A stretch of 64,000 bases of DNA, from positions 8,100,744 to 8,164,743 of the forward strand of contig NZ_CP108080.1 in the NCBI RefSeq assembly GCF_036181745.1, in the 5' to 3' direction. The translations under genes and the position numbers were made by a program. The stretch is from Streptomyces sp. NBC_00259 (GTDB taxonomy: Bacteria > Actinomycetota > Actinomycetes > Streptomycetales > Streptomycetaceae). Below, piece after piece: positions 8,232-17,504 of this stretch (the stretch's first letter is position 1; every line of letters begins with the position of its first letter). Below the pieces are notes generated by a model. That model was not told the origin of the DNA. It did not search any database and was given only the letters and a program-made list of their open reading frames with translations.

Positions 8232-9020
8232 ATGCCCAGTAACACCCTCGATTTCACCGGGCGGAAGGTCGTCGTGATCGGCGGTACCAGCGGTATGGGG
8301 CTGGCCGTCGCTCGCCGTGTCCTCGACGGTGGCGGCAGCGCCGTCGTCACCGGCCGGTCCGAGACCAGCGCTTCCCAGGCGGTGGCCGCCCTGGCCGGGT
8401 CCGGGAACGCTGTCGGTCTGGCCGCCGACCTGTTCGACCATGCTGCCGTGGACGGTCTGCGCGCCACCCTGACCGAGGAGCACGCCGACGCCACCCTGCT
8501 CGTCAACGCCGCCGGCATCTTCGAGCCGAAGTCCTTCCTGGAGCACACCCAGGAGGACTACGACCGCTACCAGGCCATCACCCGGGCCTTCTACTTCGTC
8601 ACCCAGACCGTCGCCGGCAACATCATCGCCCGCGGCAACAAGGGCGCCATCGTCAACATCGGCGGCATGCTGGCTCACCAGGCCATGGCCGCCACCCCGT
8701 CCTCGGCGTACTCCGTGGCCAAGGCCGGCCTGCACTCCCTCACCCAGCACCTGGCCATGGAACTCGCCCCCTACGGCATCCGGGTCAACACCGTGGCCCC
8801 CGCCGTGGTGCGGACCCCCATCTACGAGGCGTTCATCCCCAAGGGCGAGATCGACTCCGCCCTCGACGCGTTCAACACCTTCCACCCCCTCGGCCGCATC
8901 GGAACCCCCGACGACGTCGCTCCCACCGTCGCCTTCCTCCTGTCCGACCAGACCGACTGGGTCACCGGCGCCACCTGGGACATCGACGGCGGCGTCAGGG
9001 CCGGACGCAACACATACTGA
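8232..9020 (+). CDS. Short-chain dehydrogenase/reductase, copy B
   Basis: The 262-aa SDR has the same motifs as copy A: a TSGMG nucleotide loop, NAAG, and the YSVAK active site. The ATG at 8232 has GGAG nine bases upstream, and the start aligns with the other copies. Differences from copy A are concentrated before residue 80 plus two residues near the C-terminus (IDGG for VDGG, NTY for NQY). It is divergent from the intact LysR and followed after 46 bases by the truncated start of the CMD-like gene, so the original operon was SDR-CMD. Confidence 0.93.
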   Translation: MPSNTLDFTGRKVVVIGGTSGMGLAVARRVLDGGGSAVVTGRSETSASQAVAALAGSGNAVGLAADLFDHAAVDGLRATLTEEHADATLLVNAAGIFEPKSFLEHTQEDYDRYQAITRAFYFVTQTVAGNIIARGNKGAIVNIGGMLAHQAMAATPSSAYSVAKAGLHSLTQHLAMELAPYGIRVNTVAPAVVRTPIYEAFIPKGEIDSALDAFNTFHPLGRIGTPDDVAPTVAFLLSDQTDWVTGATWDIDGGVRAGRNTY

Positions 9021-9066
9021 CCACCCCCCACCCCCCGCCCCCAAGTCCACAGCACAGGAGCGCATC

Positions 9067-9102
9067 GTGGCCTACCACGAGCACACCGACCACCAGTACG
9101 CC
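9067..9102 (+). pseudogene. CMD/AhpD-like gene, first 12 codons only (copy B)
   Basis: From the GTG at 9067 the sequence encodes AYHEHTDHQYA, matching the start of the intact CMD gene at 1855. Homology stops after codon 12, where it joins a reversed tatA fragment. The ribosome site (AGGAG) is intact, so a short fusion peptide may still be translated. Copy C breaks at almost the same codon. Confidence 0.85.
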
Positions 9103-9105
9103 GGA

Positions 9106-9200
9106 ACGCGCTTGGCGCCGAAGATCAGGATGGCAACGACGAGGATGAGCAGGATCTCAGGTGCTCCGAGGTTGCCGAAGAGGCAGGTTGCCTTTCGCAT
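9106..9200 (-). pseudogene. tatA fragment
   Basis: Read leftward, the sequence encodes FGNLGAPEILLILVV followed by AILIFGAKR, matching the N-terminal membrane helix and hinge of the intact TatA at 38072-38350. The equivalent of the start ATG has changed, and the amphipathic helix is lost at the junction with the CMD fragment. Similarity to the tatA upstream region continues to about 9330. Confidence 0.8.
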
Positions 9201-9359
9201 CAGGAGCAACGATCGCTCCGTCGTCGCGTGGTGCGGGAAGGGGGAGGGGGCGGCGCCGTACGGCAGAGTCGCTGTCGCACGAAGGCACGGACCGCTGTTC
9301 TCCTGCCTGAACGAGAAGTAGTCCGCGAAGACGCAGTGGCCGTGATCGGGGCGGCCGAG

Positions 9360-10310
9360 TGCAGCCCGACTGGTTCCAGTCCTTCGGGATCGTCACCCGC
9401 ACCTGTCAGTGCGACTGGGAGAACAGCGCGTCGGCCTGCTCCTTCTCGCTCATCGCGGCGAACGCGGCCGCACTCACCCGCCGCGGCACGCCGACACCGG
9501 AGGACCAGGTGTGCTTGGCGTAGGCGAAGGTCCGGTCAACCTCGTACCAGCCGGGCACCCGCGGCGGGGTGATCAGCTCGGTGCGGCCCTGCCCGGCGGT
9601 GGCGTGCAGCATGCCGCGGATCTCCTGGCTCACCACCGGGAATCCGTCGGCCCACTTCGCGCCGGCCTTGGCGGGGATGGTCCGCGACCACAGGTCCCGC
9701 CCGGTCTGCGACGGCGAGCCAATCAGCACCACGTCGTCCCAGTGTCGGCGCAGCGCCTTCCATAGTTCGACGAAGGCGGCGCGGACGGTGGCCGGGTCTG
9801 CGCCGGCCGGGTCGAACCACTCACCCACGGACCGGATCTCGGTGTGATGGTCCCGCCCGCGCTGCCAGCGGCCCACCGGGTTACGTGGGTGGACCGGGTG
9901 ACCGGCCTGGCGGTCCTTGCCACGCGAGGACTCCACCTGCCAACCCTCCAGCGGACCGTTCAGCCACTCAGCGACCGCATCCTTCAGCCACTGGTGGTGT
10001 GCCGCGTTCCGGTGCCACGGGTCGCCGGCCGTGATGTAGATCCGCTCCACATCCGCCGGGACCGTCGCGCACGGCGTTCAGGATCTCCGCGACACTCGCG
10101 CGCCCCAGGTCCACGGTGACCGTGTCGCCCTGCCACACCAGCACGCCGGTCGCGGTGTCCAGGAACGCCATCTGCCGCGCGGCCTGCTTGAAGTTGGGCC
10201 GCTCCGAGGTCAGGTTCGGCTCGGCGTAGATCCAGCGGTCGCCGTCGGCACCGTCGGGGATCGACGGCAGCTCCCGCTCCCCCGATGATCGGCAGTTTTA
10301 GACCGACACC
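9360..10310 (-). pseudogene. Broken hypothetical protein, mobile-element type
   Basis: A long leftward reading can be pieced together across two frames. One has DRWIYAEPNLTSERPN and MAFLDTATGVLVWQGDT. After a frameshift near 10060 the next has VERIYITAGDPWHRN, HWDDVVLIGSPSQTGRDLW and YEVDRTFAYAKHTWSSG. A stop at 9406 is followed by RVTIPKDWNQ in continuing homology. I recall relatives of this protein in actinomycete integrative elements and plasmids but cannot name a function. The 3' end is cut by the tatA-like segment. Confidence 0.55.
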
Positions 10311-10547
10311 AGCCACCTCCTCAACAACCTGACAACGCCGGCCATCCCTCTCTCCGCTCAGCACAAGCCGAGGTGGTCCGGCCTTTCATGGCCGGCCCGG
10401 ATTCCCGCGATGTGGCCTTCGCTCGTCACCGCCGTCGAATGACTGTGCCGAACTCGTGTGTCGAACGACAGTCGCGCGACGGATATGGCACACACGTCGC
10501 CGCAGCGAGACTCGTTGTCGAGAGCTGGCCATGTGAAAGGGAAAGAG

Positions 10548-11186
10548 ATGGCTGAGAAGAACACGCCCATATGGGACGCGTCGGAGTGCGCGCTGGTGCT
10601 CATCGACTATCAGGACGGTGTGCTCGATCTGATCTTCGAGCAGGACCGAAGGGTCATCGAGCTCAACACCCGCTACCTGGCAAAGTTCGCAAAGGCCATC
10701 GGTATCCCGGTGGTACTCAGCACGGTCGGCGTCGAGATGGGCGTCAACACGCCCACCATCTCGACGCTCCGGGCGGAGCTGGCGGATGTCGAGGAGATCG
10801 ACCGATCCCAGATGAATGCCTGGGAGGATGCCGGCTTCGTGGACGCGGTCAAGGCGACCGGCCGCAAGAAGCTGGTGATGGGGGGCCTCGTCACGTCGGT
10901 GTGTCTGGCCTACCCGGCGGTCGACGCGATGGCCGATGGCTACGAGGTCGCGATCGTCGCTGACGCGGTGGGTGACGCGACCAAGGAGATTCACGACACC
11001 GCGATGCTCAGGCTCGTCCAGGCGGGCGCTGTGCCGATGACGACGACCGCCATGATGGCCGAGTTTTTCCGGGACTGGAAGTCGCCCCTTTCCGACGTCG
11101 CCCGCGAACTGTGGGTGCCCTACAAGGAGGAGTGGGCGGCACTCAAGCGGCACCCGAAGTTCGTGGAGTTCAAGGGGCTGGTGTGA
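10548..11186 (+). CDS. Isochorismatase-family cysteine hydrolase
   Basis: The 212-aa alpha/beta hydrolase has the Asp-Lys-Cys triad expected of the family: Asp20 (ALVLIDYQ), Lys107 or Lys108 (GRKKLVMGG) and Cys119 (LVTSVCLAYP). ATG 10548 is preceded by GGGAAAGAG; an upstream in-frame ATG at 10458 would add an unlikely leader. Such enzymes hydrolyse isochorismate, nicotinamide-like amides or N-carbamoyl compounds; the variable loops do not identify a substrate. The gene is monocistronic, with a strong hairpin immediately downstream. Confidence 0.9.
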   Translation: MAEKNTPIWDASECALVLIDYQDGVLDLIFEQDRRVIELNTRYLAKFAKAIGIPVVLSTVGVEMGVNTPTISTLRAELADVEEIDRSQMNAWEDAGFVDAVKATGRKKLVMGGLVTSVCLAYPAVDAMADGYEVAIVADAVGDATKEIHDTAMLRLVQAGAVPMTTTAMMAEFFRDWKSPLSDVARELWVPYKEEWAALKRHPKFVEFKGLV

Positions 11187-11188
11187 CG

Positions 11189-11210
11189 GCAGGGCGGTCA
11201 CCCGCCCTGC
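11189..11210 (+). terminator. Hairpin terminator after the isochorismatase-like gene
   Basis: Nine-base arms GCAGGGCGG and CCGCCCTGC enclose a TCAC loop, starting three bases after the stop codon. No U-tract follows, as is common in Streptomyces. Confidence 0.75.
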
Positions 11211-11678
11211 TGGCCGCTCGGCGTTGATGCCGTGACGGCGGACTCGACGCCCTGTTGACGCCGTGGGGACGGATGTCAGGACCGGGACCCTCCGGACCCG
11301 TACCGTCCCCGCGGCGCGCGGCGAGGCACCCGGACACCGTGGTGCACGTCCCCGGCATCGAGCACCGGGCCGATGCCGGCCTCGCGGCCTTCCCGCAGAA
11401 GCCGACCGCACGCCGGCACGCGGTCGTCCAGCGACTCGAACACCCCGCGGGAGCTGGGTCGGCCCAGTTCGTTCCTGCACGCGTGCCGCCCTGGCACGGG
11501 TGACCTGTCCCGCGCTCCTCAGGAGGGGGCAGCCCGCGCGTCAGCGATGCCGTCTCCCACACAGGCCGGATCGCCGTGCTCCTTGCCCCGGAACCGGGCC
11601 CGGACAAGGGACTTCGGCGACGTCGGTGAGCCCGGCAGGACCTGAGGCACACAGACCGGACGTACCCAACGTGCCGGC
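11211..11678. other. No gene recognised
   Basis: About 470 bases between the isochorismatase-like terminator and the 3' end of the LuxR gene. Reading frames of 70-90 codons exist on both strands but show no recognisable motif, and none has a convincing ribosome site. The region may hold the LuxR transcript terminator. Confidence 0.5.
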
Positions 11679-14456
11679 TCAGGCCCCGCCGTCCAGCGCG
11701 GTCAGCGCGTCGCGCAGCGCCGCCCGCGTGGTGATCCCGAGTTTCGGATACATCTTGTACAGGTGAGCGCCGACGGTCCGGTGCGAGAGGTGGAGCCGCT
11801 CCCCGATCTGCTTGTTGCTCAGGCCGGACGCCGCCAGGTGCGCGATCTCCAGCTCCTGCGGCGTCAGCAGGGACGGTGTGGTCTGGGGCCGGGTCGCCTG
11901 ACCGGCCGCGCGCAGCTCCTTGCGGGCCCGCTCCGCCCACGGTGCGGCCCCCAGCCGGGAGAAGGCGTCCAAGGCAGCCATCAGCGGCTCGCGGGCCGGA
12001 CCCTTGGCGCCGGTACGCCGCAGCCGCTCACCGAGGGCCAGACGGATCCGCGCCGACTCGAAGACCCAGCGGTCCGCGCCCGGCACCGACAGCGCGTGCT
12101 CGAAGTGCGCGACCGCCTCCTCGTCCGGAGCGCACAGGCCGGCTGCGCCCGAGACGAGCATCGCGTACCGGTCGGACAGCCGGGTGATCCCCAGCTCGCG
12201 CAGGGCCCGGACGTGCGCGGCGGCCTTTGTGTCGCGGCCGGTGCGCACGGCCGCCTCGACCAGGTCGTAGGCGCCCCACAGCGCATGCGCCACGTACGGG
12301 GCCACACTCCCGGCCGGGGTGAGCGCGGTCGCGTGGCGGTAGGCGGCCTCGTAGTCGCCGCCGCCGAGGCAGACCAGGGTCCGTGCCTGGTGGGCGAAGG
12401 CCGCGGCAGTGCCGACGCCGCGGCGCGTCCCCCAGCGCACCATCCGTTCGGCCAGGGCGTCCCCCGCTTCCGTTTCCCCTCGTGCCCCGTGCAGCAGCAC
12501 CTGGTTGTACTGGAAATACCAGGCGAAGAAGGGATAGCCGGCGTCGCACAACGCCGCTCCCTCGTCGGCCAGTTCCTGTGCCTCCTCCCATTCGCCGGTC
12601 AGGAAGTCCTCCATGCACAGGTGCGTCAGAGCCCCGAGATGCCGGCGGACCTGTCCGCTGCCGTCACGGCCCAGACGGACCAACTCCCAGAGCCGGTCGC
12701 GCAGTTCGCCGACCCGGTCGAGATAGGCCGTCGCGATCGCGCCGCGGACCAGCACCGCCGGATCAGGTGTTCGACGCAGCACCTCACGGACCTCGTCGAG
12801 GCGGGGCAGGGCCGCGACGCCAGTGCGCGCCGGGTCGGGGAACGTCCGTGCGGCCAGTGCCAGCACCGGCGGCGGGGCCGGTTTCAGCCGGCCCACCGTC
12901 TCGACGAACGGCGCCCACAGCTCCTCGCGACCGCTCCACCAACAGAGCAACTGCAAGGTGTGCAGTGCTTCGACAAGAGCCCGGTCACCGACGTCGTAAA
13001 CCGGTCCGGCCGCTTCGATCGCGCCGACCAGCAGCTGGTGCGCGGTGCCGAGGTCGGCTTCGGTGTTGACGAGGACGTACACCGCGGCGGCTGCCGCGTA
13101 CAGGGCGGCGCCTCCGACGGGATCGGCGTGCTGCGCCCGCCGCAGCAGTTCCGACGCGCCCGCGATGTCGCCGGTCGCCTCCGCGCTGAGGTAGGCCGCC
13201 TCGGCCAGCCGCCGGCTGCGGTCGCCGCCCGAAGGACTCAGATCGGCGGCCCGGGTCAGCGCGGTGACCGCGCCGGCTGCGTCACCGCGCCGCAGCGCCG
13301 AGTGCCCGGCGTCCTGGAGTAGCTGGGCCACCTGTTCGTCCGGCTTGATCGCCGCCTCGGCCAGGTGCCAGGCCTGGCGCTCCGGCCGGTCGGCGAGTGC
13401 CTCGGCCAGCGCCAGGTGCGCGGCACGGCGCTCGGCCAGGGTGGAGGCCGCCACGACCGCCGAGCGGATCAGCGGGTGACGGAACGTCAGGCGCCGGGCG
13501 GCGGTGTCCATCCGGACCAGGCGCTCACGCTCGGCGGTGGCGAGGTCCGTCAGGATGGCGGTGTCCTGCCCGGCGGCGTGGTGCAGGACTCCGAGATCGC
13601 CGGTGCTGTCCAGCGCGGCCAGCAACAGCAGCCGGCGTGCGGCCTCGGTGAGGACGGTGACGCGTGTGACGAACAGGGCACGCAGGCGTTCGCTCAGCGG
13701 CAGCACCGCCGGCAGTTCTTCCTGCGCGGTCTGCTGTGGTCCGGTGAGTTCTTCCGGCAGTTCCATCAGGGCCAGCGGATTGCCGCGAGCCTCGGCGACC
13801 ACCCGTGCCCGGACCCGGGCGGCCAGCCCCGGGTGGCGGGCCGCGAGCAGCAGGTGCGCCGAGTCGTCGTCGAGCGGCGCCAGGTCGATCTCGTACAGGC
13901 CGCTGCGGTCGAACATGTTCTCCCCGCCGGTCCGGGAGGCTGCCAGGAAGCCGATCTGGCTGTCGGACAGACGGCGGGCGACGAGTTTGAGGACCACGGC
14001 GCTGGCCCGGTCCAGCCACGGCAGGTCGTCGACGATCAGGAGGAGCGGAGCCTCGGCCGCTGTCTGCCGCAGCAGGGCCAGGGTGGCATTGACCAGGAGG
14101 AGCTGGTCCGGAGCAGGACCGGTGCCGAAGCCGAGTGCGACCAGGAGCGCTTGGCGGTACTCGGGCGGTAGGTGCTCGACGTCGTCCAGCACCGGCATCA
14201 GGATCTGATGCAGCCCGGCGAACGAGATGTCCGCCTCGAACTCGACGCCGTCAGCACGCAGTACCCGAGTGCCGGACGCCCTCACCACCTCGGTGACCGC
14301 GTCGAGCAGTGTGGTCTTGCCGACGCCGGCCTCGCCGACCACGTGCAAGCCGCGGCCCCGGCTGGACTCGTCCTCGAAGAACTCGCACACCCACTGCACG
14401 TCCTGGATGCGGCCGACGATCTGCGACCGTCGGCTCCACGGTTCGCTCCCACTCAT
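11679..14456 (-). CDS. Large LuxR-family STAND regulator (LAL type)
   Basis: The 925-aa cytoplasmic regulator has an N-terminal AAA/STAND ATPase with Walker A at residues 41-48 (GEAGVGKT) and a Walker B-like LLLIVDDLPWLD near 140. A long helical TPR-like middle follows. The C-terminal LuxR helix-turn-helix spans about residues 855-915 (LTPQELEIAHLAASGLSNKQI). ATG 14456 was chosen because GAGG lies upstream and the Walker box then sits at the usual position; the open frame runs to 15137 only because it crosses the MarR relic. LAL regulators activate biosynthetic or catabolic operons in response to a ligand or ATP state. The target here is unknown; the flanking isochorismatase or SDR genes are candidates. 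Confidence 0.92.
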   Translation of the reverse strand: MSGSEPWSRRSQIVGRIQDVQWVCEFFEDESSRGRGLHVVGEAGVGKTTLLDAVTEVVRASGTRVLRADGVEFEADISFAGLHQILMPVLDDVEHLPPEYRQALLVALGFGTGPAPDQLLLVNATLALLRQTAAEAPLLLIVDDLPWLDRASAVVLKLVARRLSDSQIGFLAASRTGGENMFDRSGLYEIDLAPLDDDSAHLLLAARHPGLAARVRARVVAEARGNPLALMELPEELTGPQQTAQEELPAVLPLSERLRALFVTRVTVLTEAARRLLLLAALDSTGDLGVLHHAAGQDTAILTDLATAERERLVRMDTAARRLTFRHPLIRSAVVAASTLAERRAAHLALAEALADRPERQAWHLAEAAIKPDEQVAQLLQDAGHSALRRGDAAGAVTALTRAADLSPSGGDRSRRLAEAAYLSAEATGDIAGASELLRRAQHADPVGGAALYAAAAAVYVLVNTEADLGTAHQLLVGAIEAAGPVYDVGDRALVEALHTLQLLCWWSGREELWAPFVETVGRLKPAPPPVLALAARTFPDPARTGVAALPRLDEVREVLRRTPDPAVLVRGAIATAYLDRVGELRDRLWELVRLGRDGSGQVRRHLGALTHLCMEDFLTGEWEEAQELADEGAALCDAGYPFFAWYFQYNQVLLHGARGETEAGDALAERMVRWGTRRGVGTAAAFAHQARTLVCLGGGDYEAAYRHATALTPAGSVAPYVAHALWGAYDLVEAAVRTGRDTKAAAHVRALRELGITRLSDRYAMLVSGAAGLCAPDEEAVAHFEHALSVPGADRWVFESARIRLALGERLRRTGAKGPAREPLMAALDAFSRLGAAPWAERARKELRAAGQATRPQTTPSLLTPQELEIAHLAASGLSNKQIGERLHLSHRTVGAHLYKMYPKLGITTRAALRDALTALDGGA

Positions 14457-14841
14457 CGCTCTCGCCTCGCTTCCGTTGTTCGGCCCAGGGTGGGTTCTTC
14501 GCTGCTCATGAAGTGGAGGTCGGACGGTCGTGGACGAGCACGGCCATTCCGTCGCCCGGCAGGGCATTCGGGGACTGCCGCAGAGGCAATCAAGATGCTT
14601 GCTCCGGCAAGCAAATACCCAGGTGTGATCGCCTTCGTGTAGGCGGTCCGGCCGGCGGTGACGGCGTTGCTGCCTGGTCGTGGGTGCACTGACGGGCGGC
14701 GCAACTGCACTGATGCAGCTTTGACGAGGCCGCACTGGCACCGCGTTCTTCGGAAAAGGGGCGGCGCCAGTGCGTGCTGCGACGGAACGCCCAGCGTCCG
14801 ACCGGCCACCGGAGCAGCGGGTCTGCCACCCCTGGGCCGGG
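14457..14841. promoter_or_regulatory. LuxR upstream region, duplicated from ~0.8-1.0 kb
   Basis: This spacer aligns imperfectly with 815-1000, in the same orientation relative to the MarR relic. Both hold a TTGCT / AGCAA inverted pair (here near 14599-14612) and shared segments such as GTGATCG and CTGCCTGGTCGTGGG. The duplicated block therefore extends past MarR, and the LuxR gene may have captured a MarR-controlled promoter. Confidence 0.5.
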
Positions 14842-15001
14842 GCTGGTCGCACTGCACCCGATTGATGAACCCCTGGCTCGCCGGCCGGTGCACGATACGG
14901 GTCATGCCGCTGAGCGACATCTCGCAGGCGAACGGCGAGATCGCCCATGCACAGCTGACGGGCCGGTGCCTCGGACAGGTACATCAGACCAGGTACCGCA
15001 T
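14842..15001 (-). pseudogene. MarR-family regulator, degraded copy C
   Basis: Fragments LVLMYLSEAPARQL and SGMTRIVHRPASQGFINRVQC occur in two frames. They match the relic at 1041-1341, including the position where the frame changes, so the frameshift predates the duplication. The C-terminal half (tyrosine-rich wing and terminal helices) has diverged or been lost here. Confidence 0.7.
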
Positions 15002-15167
15002 TGCGGACAGCCGCATCTCTTTGCACAAGACCTTCGCGCGGGCTTCCGACCCTTCGCCAGCCCCCGACCCGGCACCACGGCGACCTGCCCGCCCGCATCC
15101 GGCGACGAAGTCCCAGCCGGCCTCCAGACGCGCTCACGAACCTCGCTCCAGGGAGACCGAAGCGCGG

Positions 15168-15226
15168 TCAGGTGGCCTGGTCGAAGAACTTCACGGCTGG
15201 TGGTCGGTGTGCTCGTGGTAGGACAC
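15168..15226 (-). pseudogene. CMD/AhpD-like gene, internal deletion (copy C)
   Basis: The GTG at 15226 opens SYHEHTDHQ and is then joined to sequence matching the last codons of the intact CMD gene (KFFDQA at 1530). About 280 bases, including the CxxC active site, are missing, and the frame stops after 11 codons. Confidence 0.85.
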
Positions 15227-15319
15227 GGTGCGCTCCTGTGCTGTCGGCCGTGGTGGGGCGGGACGCAGTGGCGTCCCGCGGGTCGGCTGGGTGTCTGAGG
15301 AAGAGGGGGTGGCGGCCGG

Positions 15320-16108
15320 TCAGTACTGGTTGCGTCCGGCCCTGACGCCGCCGTCGACGTCCCAGGTGGCGCCGGTGACCCAGTCGGTCTGGTCGGACAG
15401 GAGGAAGGCGACGGTGGGAGCGACGTCGTCGGGGGTTCCGATGCGGCCGAGGGGGTGGAAGGTGTTGAACGCGTCGAGGGCGGAGTCGATCTCGCCCTTG
15501 GGGATGAACGCCTCGTAGATGGGGGTCCGCACCACGGCGGGGGCCACGGTGTTGACCCGGATGCCGTAGGGGGCGAGTTCCATGGCCAGGTGCTGGGTGA
15601 GGGAGTGCAGGCCGGCCTTGGCCACGGAGTAGGCCGACGAGGGGGTGGCGGCCATGGCCTGGTGAGCCAGCATGCCGCCGATGTTGACGATGGCGCCCTT
15701 GTTGCCGCGGGCGATGATGTTGCCGGCGACGGTCTGGGTGACGAAGTAGAAGGCCCGGGTGATGGCCTGGTAGCGGTCGTAGTCCTCCTGGGTGTGCTCC
15801 AGGAAGGACTTCGGCTCGAAGATGCCGGCGGCGTTGACGAGCAGGGTGGCGTCGGCGTGCTGCTCGGTCAGAATGTCGCGCAGGCGGTCCACGGCAGCAT
15901 GGTCGAACAGGTCGGCGGCCAGACCGACAGCGTTCCCGGACCCGGCCAGGGCGGCCACCGCCTGGGAAGCGCTGGTCTCGGACCGGCCGGTGACGACGGC
16001 GCTGCCGCCACCGTCGAGGACACGGCGAGCGACGGCCAGCCCCATACCGCTGGTACCGCCGATCACGACGACCTTCTGCCCGGTGAAGTCGGGGGTGCTG
16101 TTGGGCAT
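15320..16108 (-). CDS. Short-chain dehydrogenase/reductase, copy C
   Basis: The 262-aa SDR starts at ATG 16108 behind AAGGAG. It has TSGMG, NAAG and YSVAK motifs as in the other copies. It is a mosaic: residues up to about 75 match copy B (AALAGSGNAVG), whereas the rest (RLRDILTEQHAD onward, VDGG, NQY) matches copy A. The flanking CMD, LysR and reductase are all broken, yet the SDR has no damage, which suggests continuing selection or recent gene conversion. Confidence 0.92.
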   Translation of the reverse strand: MPNSTPDFTGQKVVVIGGTSGMGLAVARRVLDGGGSAVVTGRSETSASQAVAALAGSGNAVGLAADLFDHAAVDRLRDILTEQHADATLLVNAAGIFEPKSFLEHTQEDYDRYQAITRAFYFVTQTVAGNIIARGNKGAIVNIGGMLAHQAMAATPSSAYSVAKAGLHSLTQHLAMELAPYGIRVNTVAPAVVRTPIYEAFIPKGEIDSALDAFNTFHPLGRIGTPDDVAPTVAFLLSDQTDWVTGATWDVDGGVRAGRNQY

Positions 16109-16230
16109 GACGTGTGCTCCTTGATGCGCGTTCAGTACTTGTGAATCGCAAGTAGTGCCGGAAGGCACCGTAGACGGCTCCGCACGGCTCCGGTAGGGGA
16201 TCACGAGTAATGCGGATATAACGGGTATTT

Positions 16231-16303
16231 ATGGCCCGCCGCTCGACGCCGTGCCCGGGGCGCGGCCGGGGGGCCTCCCCGGCCCCCGTGAGCGCCGTGA
16301 CAC
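16231..16303 (-). pseudogene. LysR C-terminal scrap (copy C)
   Basis: Read leftward, this matches the C-terminal tail of the deleted LysR copy at 3125-3190 (GTGACGG..GCTCACGGGGGC, then a Pro/Arg-rich tail). It abuts the truncated reductase at about 16305, so LysR and reductase were fused by deletion. The promoter side of LysR survives to the left (16180-16225) without its coding start. Confidence 0.7.
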
Positions 16304-16308
16304 GTCGC

Positions 16309-17490
16309 CGCCGTCCTGGCGCACCGCGACAGACTTTCCGGGAACTGGCACGACGAGGACCAGGTCGAGTGGCTGAAGCAGGTCGGCGTCGACCTGATAC
16401 GCGGTCACGGACGCCTCGACGGACCCAAACAGGTTGCCGTGCAGACCCCCGACGGCGAGACGATCCGACTGTCCGCCCGGCACGCCGTCGCCATGTGCAC
16501 CGGCACCAGCGCCGTACTACCGGACCTGCCAGGACTGGACGGGGTGCATCCCTGGACCAGCCGGGAGGCGACCAGCGCCTACGAGGGGCCCGGCCGGCTG
16601 GCCATCGTCGGCGGGGGTGTGGTGGCCGTCGAAATGGCCACCGCCTGGCAGGCCCTCGGCTCCCAGGTGACCCTGCTGGTCCGCGAGGACGGGCTGCTGC
16701 AGCGGATGGAACCCTTCGCGGGGGAGATGGTCGCGCAGAGCCTGCGCGAGGCGGGCGTTGACGTGCGGTTCGAGACGAAGGTGACGTCGGTGGCGCGAGC
16801 GGGCGGCGAGGTGCGTATCGAGCTTGCGAACGGTGGGGAAGTGACGTGTGACGAGATCCTGTTCGCCATCGGGCGGGCTCCGCGCACGGCGGACGTCGGT
16901 CTGGAGACGGTCGGCGTCACCCCGGGTGACTGGCTGACGGTGGACGACACCTTCCAGGTGACCGGCGTCGACGGCGGCTAGCTCTACGCGGTCGGCGACG
17001 TCAACCATCGTGCCCTCCTCACCCACCAGGGCAAGTACCAGGCCCGGATCGCCGGCGCCGCCATCGGGGCCCGCGCCAAGGGCGAGCCGGTCGACGACGC
17101 CCGGTGGGGCGCGCACGCCGCGACTGCCGACAGCGCCGCGGTCCCTCAGGTCGTCTTCACCGACCCAGAAGTCGCCTCCGTCGGTCTGACGACCCGCGAG
17201 GCACAGCGGACCGGGCGCCGGGTAGAAGTGGTGGACTACGACATCGGACGGGTGGCGGGTGCGGCCCAGTACGCCGAGGGCTACCGCGGCAAGGCCCGTA
17301 TGCTCATCGAGACCGACCGCGGCACCGTGGCCGGGGTCACCTTCGTCGGCCCCGCGTGGGAGAACTGCTGCACTCGGCCACCATCGCGGTCGTCGGCGAG
17401 GTGCCGATCGACAGGCTCTGGCACGCCGTGCCCGCCTTCCCGACGGTCAGCGAGGTCTGGCTGCGGCTGCTGGCGACCTATCGCACATAG
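16309..17490 (+). pseudogene. Pyridine nucleotide-disulfide oxidoreductase, broken copy C
   Basis: It matches the intact flavoprotein at 5533-6972 from about codon 84 to the end. The FAD-binding N-terminus with the CxxxxC pair is missing. TAG at 16979-16981 replaces the Trp of DGWLYAVGDVN, and a frameshift lies near 17355 (GPAWENCC where GPGVAELL is expected). Several independent lesions make a sequencing artefact unlikely. Confidence 0.9.
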
Positions 17491-17504
17491 TGGGTCAGGG
17501 ACTG

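Noticed and set aside
9360..10310. Telomere-associated protein (Tap) candidate
   Set aside because: The fragments lack the expected helix-turn-helix and do not match what I know of Tap; it looks like integrative-element cargo and is broken.
11679..15137. A 1152-codon reading of the LuxR gene
   Set aside because: The extra N-terminus is antisense or out-of-frame reading of the MarR relic and spacer; the ATPase starts at 14456 behind a good ribosome site.
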